DNA from: Acrasis kona
Taxonomy: Eukaryota; Heterolobosea; Eutetramitea; Acrasida; Acrasidae
Length of the DNA stretch: 64,000 nucleotides
Direction: 5' to 3'
Assembly (NCBI GenBank): GCA_026419775.2
Contig: JAOPGA020001884.1
Span: 1 to 64,000 of the forward strand
The position numbers were made by a program, and so were the translations under genes. How positions within the stretch are numbered: position 1 is the stretch's first letter; every line of letters starts with the position of its first letter. Positions 20,197-29,145 of the stretch are shown here, one piece after another. The notes beneath the pieces are model-generated. The model was not told where the DNA came from, ran no database searches, and was given only the letters and a program-made list of their open reading frames with translations.

Positions 20197-22185
20197 ATGG
20201 ACCATGAAGGTGGCGATATGTCTCGCAGCAGATCATTAAAAATACTAGAAGGAGGCAACGATGACGACGCAATTGATATTTATGAAGCGGCTGCCAACAA
20301 AACCGCCAGACAAGACTATGAGGAAAACGTTCAAAGTTCCTCACTTTTAGGGTCAATACCCAAATGGCCCATCAAAAGTTACATTGTGAGTATTATAATT
20401 GGTATTTTTTTGATTGGAGTGTGTTTGGCACTCGTCATCCCAGTTTTGGTCCTTTACACAAAGAACAGAAAATGCGACTATGTTAGTAGCCAACTATCCA
20501 AGTTCGCCGTAGTGGATGTAGAATACGGTGCTGGTGTTAAAAACATGAGTGTCCAGTTGCGAGATATGACAGAAGAAGTAAAAAAAGCATGCGATGTTAT
20601 AGACACCATTTATCTAAAACAAGTGTCTAATTTGAATCTGGCACTACTTGAAAATCTAAGAGTAACCAATCGTTGTGCAGGTAAAACTCTAGATTATTTC
20701 CTTCTCAACTTTGGTCCCTGGGACAGAATGAACAACAATTATGTTTTTGTAGAAAGCGACGATAATCACATTCCAGATCCCAAACCAGCCGGTAGCAACC
20801 TATATCCAGATGACATTGATGCACAAGAATTCGACACTTGGGAAAATTCGCTTTCTCCAGCCGCCAAGAAGGCAGCCACAGGTCCCTACTTTGTAGTTCG
20901 CCGTGACAGAGATTCAAGAAAATTACTAGTCAACAAGTACAGCGACGAATACGAAGAAGAGTTAAAAGTAGCCGCCACACATTTAAACAATGCAGCAAAC
21001 CTTCTAACCGACGTTCGCACCGAAATTGAACTTCGTAGTTTCTTGACAACACGTGCCGTTGACTTGGTTGACAATGAATATTCACAAAGTGATGCCGCCT
21101 ACATGACCGTCGATGACGTGACCTCAACCATGGAGATCATCATCGGACCATACGATCCTCGCGAAGATTCTTTATTGGGTTACAAATTAGCCTTCCAGAG
21201 TTACATTGGAGTGACTGATCCTGAGTGGTCCGCACGTGCACAAAAATTCACTCCGTTCCTTCAAGAATTACAAAACAATTTGCCTTTCGACTCCGACATG
21301 AGCAACCAACACAACCTTACCATCGGACCCGTCAAGATCCGTGTGGTGGATCAGATCTACTCCGGAGGAACCAGCAAGTTGACAATCACTTCCCGTGCCT
21401 TCTCATTCCCTGCAGATCCAGTCTTGTTCCAAACTAGAGGTGGAAAGAGAGTCTTGCTGAAGAACATTCAAAAAGCAAAGTATGACACCATCATGAAAAA
21501 GTTGAGCGAAGAGATCACATATCGTTTCCAATTGCCTTACTGGTCTTTCGATGGATACTTTTTCTTTATTGTACAAAAGGAAATCATGCATGGGTTGGGT
21601 CCGCAAGCAAGTTTTGTGAACGGAGAGCAGGTCAACTTCCAAACACAGTTCGGAGCCTTGAACTTACCTTTAGAAGAAGCAAGAGCCGACGTTGCATCGT
21701 TATGGATGACCAACTATTTGATTAAGAATGACAGGTTGAACTATAACATGAACCTTACAGCCGAACAATTGGTCCTCAAGGTTAACCAAAAGATGACCGA
21801 CCAGGAGATTACCAGAAGAAGCATTTACGTTTCATTCTTGGTGGGTCAGTTCAGAAAAGTAAGATACGGTCTTGACACTTACCAATCAAAGGGTGCTGTA
21901 TTAGTATTGAGCTTCTTGTTGGAAATTGGAGGAGTCGTGATTGAGCATACCAGCGTTGGAGAAGAACAGGTCGTTAGATACAGCATCAACTTTTCTAGAA
22001 TTGATTCTGCGGTTGAAACTTTGATGAAAACTTTAATGAAAATTCAACATACCGGAGACGTTAAGGCTGCTACTACATTGTTTGAGACTTATAGCTTTAA
22101 GAAACTGGACAAGAATTTCATCGACACATTAGCAAGTGTGGCTAATGTTCCTGTGGACATTAAGCCTAGATACCCAAAGTATTAA
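20197..22185 (+). CDS. Membrane-anchored M49-like peptidase homologue with altered zinc site
   Basis: 662 residues, one exon. Residues 1-55 are polar and cytosolic-looking; about 63-87 form a strong membrane helix (SYIVSIIIGIFLIGVCLALV), so the rest is extracellular or luminal. The C-terminal half resembles peptidase family M49 (dipeptidyl-peptidase III) in its bacterial/plant form: NLPFDSDM, IRVVDQIYSGG, QTRGGKRVLLKN, K461-E-I-M-H465-GLGP where active members have HExxH, and E493-E-A-R-A-D498 for the second motif. The first zinc histidine is Lys here, so metal binding and catalysis are doubtful; it may be a pseudoenzyme. Acidic residues and other conserved blocks remain, and codon use looks normal. 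The gene is otherwise intact, which argues for a kept function. An unrelated fold is unlikely given the shared motif order. Confidence 0.7.
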   Translation: MDHEGGDMSRSRSLKILEGGNDDDAIDIYEAAANKTARQDYEENVQSSSLLGSIPKWPIKSYIVSIIIGIFLIGVCLALVIPVLVLYTKNRKCDYVSSQLSKFAVVDVEYGAGVKNMSVQLRDMTEEVKKACDVIDTIYLKQVSNLNLALLENLRVTNRCAGKTLDYFLLNFGPWDRMNNNYVFVESDDNHIPDPKPAGSNLYPDDIDAQEFDTWENSLSPAAKKAATGPYFVVRRDRDSRKLLVNKYSDEYEEELKVAATHLNNAANLLTDVRTEIELRSFLTTRAVDLVDNEYSQSDAAYMTVDDVTSTMEIIIGPYDPREDSLLGYKLAFQSYIGVTDPEWSARAQKFTPFLQELQNNLPFDSDMSNQHNLTIGPVKIRVVDQIYSGGTSKLTITSRAFSFPADPVLFQTRGGKRVLLKNIQKAKYDTIMKKLSEEITYRFQLPYWSFDGYFFFIVQKEIMHGLGPQASFVNGEQVNFQTQFGALNLPLEEARADVASLWMTNYLIKNDRLNYNMNLTAEQLVLKVNQKMTDQEITRRSIYVSFLVGQFRKVRYGLDTYQSKGAVLVLSFLLEIGGVVIEHTSVGEEQVVRYSINFSRIDSAVETLMKTLMKIQHTGDVKAATTLFETYSFKKLDKNFIDTLASVANVPVDIKPRYPKY

Positions 22186-22279
22186 AAAGTTTTTTTTGAT
22201 TATGATTGTGTGACTGACTGTGTGTGAGTGTTATCTGCGATCGTCAATTAGAGCTCTTGCTAATTGAACGTTACCTGCT

Positions 22280-22524
22280 ATGGAACGGAGAAAGTTCACA
22301 ACTCTTCCGTTTTTTACAAAAGTGGTAGTAGGCCCCTTTAGTCTTGATTTTAGAGATTTTAGCCGGTCCAATCAAGTTCTTGGAAAACTAACCTTACCCG
22401 TGCTCCTTCAACCTATACTTCCAATATGGCAGACAGTGCCCAGCCTCAAGGCAAAACGCAACAAGCACAAGTTCTTGGATATCAACATGGAAATGGACAG
22501 AATGTTGATACTTCAAATAGGCAA

Positions 22525-22556
<32 letters not shown>

Positions 22557-23433
22557 ATATATCCACCAGGGCAATCAGGCCTTGCCTAATCTTGATTTGA
22601 ATTCGGTGCTCGGGCTAAGTAACAGCATCAACAATATTCCTTCACATCTCGGACACCATGGAGGTCATCACATGGTACAACATTTGATGGGTGGCCAGTA
22701 CAACTTTGCCCATCCACCACAACCACAGCCAGCATATGTAGGTCCCACGCACACCATGATGCCCAATGTACCAACAAACACATCCAATAACCAAAGGCAA
22801 CAAACGCCCCAGCAATACAATGTGCAGAACCAACCACCACCTCACATGGTCAATGGTGTACAAGTAGTCAATGCTAATGGAGGGGTCCAAATGATGAACG
22901 CAGGAAATGTCTCCATGGAAGAAGATAATTATTCACAAGATGTATTGTTACTTGTAGTGGAACAACAACGAAGAATCTATCACCTGGAAGAAGAATTACA
23001 AAAAGCACAAGAATACATTTCCAAGCTACAAGAGTATGCAAAGAACCTTGAAATCGACAGGGAGCGACATTGTAAGAAGCAAAGTCGTTATTGGACACAA
23101 AATGAACACAAAAAGTTTTTACAAGGCATCGATAAATTTGGAAGGAAGGACGTCAAGGCCATTAGTAATTTCGTAGGAAGCAGAAATCCGACTCAAGTAC
23201 GGACGCATGCCCAAAAGTATTATGCAAAGATTGAAAGGGACCAGAGGAGAGGTAAGGGAGATATTGTGAGCGGAAATAGCAGCGAACTTGATAGCGATAA
23301 TGACATTTTACCGGAAGGAGATGAACATGAAAGTAGTGCACAGAATGGATTGCCGCAGGATCAAAACTTTATATTTCCAACTCAGACGAATAATGGAGTG
23401 CCTTATGATTATTATCATCGTCAAGACATGTAG
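22280..23433 (+). CDS. MYB-like SHAQKY-class transcription factor
   Basis: The safe reading starts at the ATG at 22426 (335 residues). A longer one starts at 22280 and removes a 38-nt intron (22325-22362, GTAGTA...TTTTAG), adding 36 residues in frame without a stop. Unspliced, the 22280 ATG would be an out-of-frame upstream frame overlapping the real start. The N-terminal half is Gln/Asn/His/Pro-rich with a Gln run. Residues ~170-220 (22426 numbering) form a coiled coil (VVEQQRRIYHLEEELQ). The MYB/SANT repeat follows: YWTQNEHKKFLQGIDKFG, DVKAISNFVG, then TQVRTHAQKYY, the SHAQKY signature. It should bind DNA in the nucleus, perhaps as a dimer through the coil. Confidence 0.85.
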
Positions 23434-23651
23434 TCGACACATTCAGGTTGTCTTTAAAATCTTTGCTTGACGTCGCATCTCTATAGTGTGCGCAGTGTCG
23501 TTAATGTATTAATAAAATATCATTTGATTCCCTACTTGTTTGTGTCTGGTATGTGAACAATGAATGGAATGTGAACCAAAAGATGTGTTTGAACATTTTT
23601 GTACGTAGCTTGTAAAGTGACTGCAAGTGATGTTTTAATAGAAACGTGTAT

Positions 23652-24398
23652 TTATTTAGATTGGTTCATTGCAACAGTGAGTATTCTTCCATCAATCTCA
23701 ACTCCGCTGCATTCCTCTACTACCTTGTTTGCGTGTTCTACTGATTCAAATCTCACGAATGCAAATCCCTTTGTTCTGCCGTCGGGTCCGGTGGGAATGT
23801 ATATATTTTCAGTTGGAGCACTCTTTGAGAAAGCGTCTTGTAAATCTTCTTTTGTGATTTTGTATGGTAGGTTGCCAACGAAGACGGTCCTTGTTTTCTC
23901 TTCAGCAATGTTGCGTGGCTTGCGCTCTGTTCCATTGGGATCGAATTTTCTTAGTCTTAGCTCTCTGCCAAACATGTTTATTTTGTTGCCTTGTTCATAC
24001 TGAGCAAGAATTCTTTCGGCATCTTCTTCGTTCATGAATTCAATAAAACCTGAACCTTTTGATTTTTGTGTTTCTCTATCCTTGAAGATTCTTACTACCT
24101 TTACTGGGGCCATAGTCTCGAAAAGATCCTTAATGTCGGTCCACTCTGTGTCAAAATCAAGATTGGACACATGTACTCTTGAGGCGATTTCCTCTGGAGT
24201 TGCTTCTCTTCTTTCAACAAACTTCTTTCTCTCTGGCTTGTGTTCACTATCTTCAAATTGTCTCAAACCGTTGAATGAGCTGAATTGTCTCAAGGCCCCG
24301 AATACTGCTGGAACTGCAACTCTTGCCCTTGCGAATGTTGAGGGGCGGATAGTTGATCTTGCTAGACTGATTACACGGATTGCCTTGGAGCTCATCAT
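23652..24398 (-). CDS. Organellar RNA-binding protein with two RRMs
   Basis: 248 residues, one exon. The first ~40 residues are Arg/Ser/Ala-rich and free of acids (SKAIRVISLARSTIRPSTFARARV), a typical mitochondrial targeting peptide. RRM1 spans about 73-150 (VHVSNLDFDT as RNP2, KGSGFIEF as RNP1). RRM2 spans about 168-245 (VFVGNLPYKI, RTKGFAFVRF). The arrangement matches chloroplast/mitochondrial ribonucleoproteins that stabilise or edit organelle transcripts. A role in mitochondrial RNA processing is inferred from the presequence. The gene is convergent with the MYB gene and divergent from the FANCJ-like helicase, 136 bp apart. Confidence 0.85.
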   Translation of the reverse strand: MMSSKAIRVISLARSTIRPSTFARARVAVPAVFGALRQFSSFNGLRQFEDSEHKPERKKFVERREATPEEIASRVHVSNLDFDTEWTDIKDLFETMAPVKVVRIFKDRETQKSKGSGFIEFMNEEDAERILAQYEQGNKINMFGRELRLRKFDPNGTERKPRNIAEEKTRTVFVGNLPYKITKEDLQDAFSKSAPTENIYIPTGPDGRTKGFAFVRFESVEHANKVVEECSGVEIDGRILTVAMNQSK

Positions 24399-24534
24399 TT
24401 TATTTTTGTATCGGGTGTGTTCAATTCCGTGTGAAAAGCGGTTGTTTGGTTAAATACCTCGTTACAATGAATAAACTGTTCGAACTTTCTGGGTTCAAAT
24501 GTTTGATTGAATCCCAATTCCAACACCCATTCGA

Positions 24535-27213
24535 ATGAGGTCATATCAAATCAATGGGGTGGATGTGGAGTTTCCCTACAAGGTTTGTTAATTTTGTTGC
24601 TCGTTTGTTCACTTTAAAAGCCTTATAACGCCCAGATTGCGTTGATGGGGAAAATCATAAAAACATTATCACATCAAGATGCTCCTGCTAATTCGGACAA
24701 CGGACACCATGCAATTTTAGAGTCACCAACAGGTTCCGGTAAAAGCTTATCGCTCTTAAGCGCCTCTTTAGCGTGGCAGAAAAAATTCAAAGCCACTAAA
24801 ATCATGCAGTGGAAAGGTATGTTTAAAAAATGAAATTATTAACAAGCGTTAAGAGAATCATGAGAAGGTCATGTCCGAAATCAGACAAGAGCCAAAAGAA
24901 ACGAAAACAACTCTTCTTCGTCTCGGGAAAAGAAAGAGAGAAGACGAAGAGGAGAAAGAAGAGTCTGACCCAAAATCAGAGTCTTATGACCTCCCCGTTG
25001 CTGCATCAGGATCCTCCACTGCTTCATCATCAAAGGAAGCGCCGCTAAGTTTCAAGAAGCGTCAAGAGATTAAAAGAATTGTCGACATGCTCGACAAAGG
25101 TTATAACGACAAGGCCTCGGCTGCCATCATGGCACAAATAGGAGGCGTACCAAAAATATTTTATGGCACCAGAACACACACGCAAATCAAACAGGTAGTC
25201 AGGGAGCTCAAGAAAACATCTTATAGACCCCAAATTTGTATTTTGGGTTCGAGAGACCAATACTGTGTGAATGAATCTGTACAAAACAAAAAATTAAATA
25301 AAAAAGAGGAATGTGATCGGTTGAAAGATCACAACAAATGTGTATATCATAGAAACTATAATTCTCTGGTTGACTCTCCATCTATTCGTCCTGGAGGTTC
25401 ACACGAAGTTTGGGATGTCGAGGACTTGGTTGACATGGGCCATGAACAAAATGCTTGTCCTTATTTTGCAAGTCGTGAAATTTACAAAAAGGCTGAACTC
25501 GTCTTGTGTCCTTATAATTATTTAGTAGATCCAATGATTAGAAAAGCCATACCCATCGATTTAAAAGATCAGGTAGTGATCATTGATGAAGCGCACAACA
25601 TTGAAGATGTTTGCCGGTCAGAATCTAGTTTCACAATCTCTCTACCAGAAATTGTTAGTGCTGCCAACGAGCTTGAAAGAATGGCCAAAATGAACATTCG
25701 GAGGGATTTGCATGAAACGATGTGCGAACAATTAACTCTTATTGGTAAATGGTTGACTTCAAACAATGAACACCTCCATAGCACTTCTGATTTTAAATTG
25801 TATTCCGGTCGCGATCAGCTTCTGTCCATGTTACAGTCCTTTAGGCTTGATCCTCTAAAGGATGATGAAAAATTGAAGCAACTTGCTGTTGTAGAAGGAG
25901 CGGCTGGTTCTAATCAAAAAGAACGACAGGTGTATGACAATACATTGGAGAGAGTTAGAGAGATTTACAATGCAATCTTGACTTATGCAAACAACCCAAA
26001 AAATAAAAAAAGAGATCCTACAGTCTTAAGTTCCAAGACTTGTGTCACGCTTGAAGCCATATTCACTGCAGTGGAACACATTGTTTTAAATGATATGTTG
26101 TTTATTGAAGATTTTAAAGTTGTTGTCAACAAGAGGGTTTCCATGCGTGCTCAAATGTCACGACGGGGTCGTGGTAGAGGTAGAGGTGGCATCTCCACCT
26201 ACATCCAGTCCCCTGATGAAGTTGTCTTGAATATTTGGTGTATGAGTCCTGCTGTTGCTTTTTATTATCTTCAAAAGAAGACCAGAAGCGTCATCTTGAC
26301 CAGCGGTACGCTTGCTCCAATCGAACCATTGAGCACAGAATTAGGAACACTGTTCAATACTACCTACGAAGCTCCGCACGTGATTGATACCAAATCACAA
26401 GTGTGGACGGGTGCCATATCCTTGGGTCCAAACAATACCAAATTGAATGCCAGTTACACTTCTGCAAGTAGCACAAGCTTCCAGGATTCTCTTGGACAAT
26501 TGATTCTAGATCATTGTGAGCTTGTTCGTTTCGGTGTTTTGTGCTTCTTTCCTTCTTACAGCATGATGGACAAGATGTGTGAAAGATGGAGCCAAACCGG
26601 ATTGATGGACAAACTAAAATCCATCAAGGAGGTTGTGCAAGAGCCTCGCCAGGGGAAGGCTGCTGCATCCGTTCCAGAAGGATTGGAGGATATAGAGAAG
26701 GATGAAGATTTTAAATCCTTATTGGATAGGTTTTACAATTCTATAGACGAAAAAAACTGGAAAAATAATAAAAATGGTGGTTTGTTTTTTAGCTAGTTTG
26801 CAGGGGAAAGGTTAGCGAAGGAATTGATTTTTCTGATGACCGTTGTAGAGCGGTCATTATCGTCGGTATACCTTTTCCGAATGTAACCGATTTGAAATGT
26901 CAAATTGAAAAAAGAATACAATGATGATTGTAGAAAAAAGTTGGGTGCTGCAAATATGAATTTATCTAATCAAAATAAAATTTGTTTACCTGTTGATGGT
27001 CAGACTTGGTACTGCCAACAGGCTTATCGTGCTTTGAATCAGGCTATGGGTCGTTGTATACGCCACAAGTACGATTATGGTGCAATCTTGTTGGTTGATG
27101 AGCGCTTTAAAGATAGGAGGAACACAAACTCCTTATCAAAGTGGCTCAGAGATACTGTGAGGTGTTATGACAGTTATGATGATGGTTTAAATTCCTTGTC
27201 TGGATTTTTTTGA
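24535..27213 (+). CDS. BRIP1: FANCJ/BRIP1-like iron-sulfur DNA helicase, with frame breaks
   Basis: Exons 24535-24582, 24621-24816 and 24854-onward; introns 38 and 37 nt. The N-terminus [16 protein letters not shown] leads into Walker [10 protein letters not shown], an acidic/basic insert, [14 protein letters not shown], Fe-S cysteines (CVNE, KCVYH, ACPYF) and DEAH ([12 protein letters not shown]). Motif VI is [12 protein letters not shown]-family helicases of this type unwind 5'-3' and repair crosslinks and G-quadruplexes. Two frame breaks lie in the C-terminal ATPase half: near 26791, after GGLFF (six-T run), the protein resumes as [14 protein letters not shown] one frame over; near 26905 it shifts back as [12 protein letters not shown]. 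Both sit at or near homopolymers and cancel out. A third break at the seven-T run near 27205 separates the C-terminal extension. Sequencing error seems more likely than decay, because every conserved motif is kept. Confidence 0.85.
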
Positions 27214-28193
27214 GTAACGTGTCCAAGAATCCTCTACTTAATGGAAGCTCAAAGCAAGAACCTGTTGTGTTAAATCCTGAACCTGTCACTCCCACTGCTA
27301 GTGTTGCTCCTGACACGACTGCAAATGTTTTTAATGCTGATGACTCGGTGAAAACTGAGGAAGTTTCCGCTCCGACTACTCCACAATCAGTTCCTAATAC
27401 TCCGATTGTGGATGTAGAGGAGGATTTTGATCAATTATTAGAAACTCCTGATTGCCGGCCTTCAGAACAAAAGAAGTTGTTTTCGAAACCAAAACAGAAG
27501 CCAACCTTTAAGGCATTAGCAGACTCCACACAAACTCTTCTTACTTCCTTCTCATTTGATCCCTCTAAAAAGTCAAAACTTGTAATAAAGAGAAAACCTT
27601 CTGTGTCCACTTCTCCTCAAAAAGAAGTAGAAGAAGATTCTATAGTTATGACTCAGGCTTATGTTGTTGATAATAAAGTTGAAGAGGATTTAATGGAGGA
27701 CGAAGATATTGTTCTTACCCAACCCCTTTTTACACAAGCATATGTCCCGAAAGAAGAGACCACAACTGAACCTGATGTCCAAATATTTTGTTCTCACTGT
27801 ACGAAATCCTATTTTTCTTACGAGAAGGACTCATTGCCTCTTCTAATGTATGAGATCTTGTCTATCAAACCATTCTTGAATAAAATATGTAAGGGGCGTG
27901 GTGTTATTCGTGTTAAGAAGAACAAATGGCTTGATTACTCCAGAAGAGAATCTACTAACATCAGAGAGGTTGGTTTGGATTCAAATTATATCAGTGAACT
28001 TGTCAAAGACAACCAAATTGAAGGTGTGTTCACATCCAAAGAGGGTGCTGCATGCACAGGTTGGAAAGAGGACGATAGAATGGTTTATAACTTGCTTTGG
28101 TGCCAAAATTGTGGCAGCAATATTGGTGTGAAAGTTGAAGCAGCGGATGAGAATGATGCAAATCTCGTGGGTGACAGATTCTTGTTCCAGTAA
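27210..28193 (+). CDS. C-terminal extension of the FANCJ-like helicase, zinc-binding end
   Basis: This open frame lacks an ATG near its start and begins exactly at the seven-T run where the helicase frame stops, so it is best read as the helicase's own tail after a frame break. About 190 residues of Ser/Thr/Pro-rich, acidic disorder contain two near-copies of a short motif (VMTQAYVV and FTQAYVPK, with VLTQPLF between), perhaps partner-binding sites. The last ~130 residues form a compact domain with FCSHCTKSYF and, near the end, LLWCQNCGSNIGVKV: two CxxC pairs as in Yippee/Mis18/cereblon-type beta-tent zinc folds. An independent gene using a non-ATG start is the less likely alternative. Confidence 0.6.
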   Translation: MSNVSKNPLLNGSSKQEPVVLNPEPVTPTASVAPDTTANVFNADDSVKTEEVSAPTTPQSVPNTPIVDVEEDFDQLLETPDCRPSEQKKLFSKPKQKPTFKALADSTQTLLTSFSFDPSKKSKLVIKRKPSVSTSPQKEVEEDSIVMTQAYVVDNKVEEDLMEDEDIVLTQPLFTQAYVPKEETTTEPDVQIFCSHCTKSYFSYEKDSLPLLMYEILSIKPFLNKICKGRGVIRVKKNKWLDYSRRESTNIREVGLDSNYISELVKDNQIEGVFTSKEGAACTGWKEDDRMVYNLLWCQNCGSNIGVKVEAADENDANLVGDRFLFQ

Positions 28194-28247
28194 ATTATGA
28201 ATTTTGTTAAAATAAACGGGTTTATAAATATTTTCTTAATTACAACA

Positions 28248-29135
28248 ATGACCGAGACTGTTGATATTCTTGACGTAGACTTGGATGACGTATTGGCCAA
28301 AACAATTTCAGATGAAGAAATCGCTGATGAGATGCTGCGGAATAAAGGACTAAGGAGAAAACCATGTGCGAAAGATGGATCTTGTTTATTTCGTTCGATC
28401 TCAGAACAATTATTCCACTCGCAGATATATCACCAAGATGTACGGCGGCATTGTGTAAATCACATTCGCGACAATAAGGATTTGTACCAATTCTATATAG
28501 TCGAGCTACCGTTCGACGAATACTTAGAGTCGATGATGAAGGATACCGAATGGGGAGGTCAACTAGAGGTCGAAGCTATCGCCCAATGTTTTAAGTGCAA
28601 CATTCGTGTGTACTCGAAGCGCGGTGTCGATGCAGAACATACTTATAACGGCAAGGACGTAACCAATCCGCCACTTATACAGTTATGCTACTTGAATGGT
28701 AACCACTACGATTCAGTGTTTACATTAGAATTCTTTGAATCGTGTGCTTTTCTACAAGGAATGATATACGACGAAATACTTCCCGTGGTGTTTGAAGAAG
28801 ATTCAACATCGAATCCAGAACCAGTGTACAGAAATGTCGAGTATGACATATGGAAGGAAGAGGTTGACAAAAGGAATAAGGAGGACTTGGAAGTCGCAAT
28901 GAACGACGGAGAACCTTTAAGAAGAACAAGAAGCGGAAGAAAATACAGTACATTTAAACAGACAACTATATTTGATTTATTTGATTACATGCAAAGTGAT
29001 ACGGAAGATGAAAAAAAATCAGACGACGATAAGGACGAAGACTACAAAAACAAAACATTAACAAAACCATTTACAGGTGTCAAGAAAAGAAAGAAAAGAG
29101 TTTCAACACTGTCAAATAAAAAGAAAAAGAATTAA
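28248..29135 (+). CDS. OTU-family cysteine protease (deubiquitinase)
   Basis: 295 residues from the ATG at 28248; an in-frame ATG at 28197 sits only 3 bp past the previous stop and would add 17 hydrophobic residues, so it is less likely. The OTU catalytic centre is KDGSCLFRSISEQLF (Asp, Cys) and LNGNHYDSV (His). WGGQLEVEAIAQCF and IRVYS lie between, as in OTUD-type deubiquitinases. After the ~150-residue domain comes a charged tail with a Lys-rich end (KKRKKR) that may act as a nuclear signal. It should cleave ubiquitin chains; linkage preference cannot be read. The gene ends 10 bp from the convergent receptor cyclase gene. Confidence 0.88.
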   Translation: MTETVDILDVDLDDVLAKTISDEEIADEMLRNKGLRRKPCAKDGSCLFRSISEQLFHSQIYHQDVRRHCVNHIRDNKDLYQFYIVELPFDEYLESMMKDTEWGGQLEVEAIAQCFKCNIRVYSKRGVDAEHTYNGKDVTNPPLIQLCYLNGNHYDSVFTLEFFESCAFLQGMIYDEILPVVFEEDSTSNPEPVYRNVEYDIWKEEVDKRNKEDLEVAMNDGEPLRRTRSGRKYSTFKQTTIFDLFDYMQSDTEDEKKSDDDKDEDYKNKTLTKPFTGVKKRKKRVSTLSNKKKKN

Positions 29136-29145
29136 AATTAAATGT

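Noticed and set aside
22280-22600. Independent 106-codon gene
   Set aside because: It overlaps the MYB start in another phase and has no motif; it is better explained as an upstream frame or a spliced first exon.
24481-24530. GGGTTCAAA...GAATCCC as a possible tRNA T-arm
   Set aside because: No anticodon arm, D-arm or acceptor stem can be placed around it; no tRNA gene was found in the window.
27157-27227. 71-nt intron (GTGAGG...CCAAG) joining the helicase to its C-terminal extension
   Set aside because: It would remove the [14 protein letters not shown] segment, which belongs to the conserved end of the helicase core, and is longer than any other intron here.
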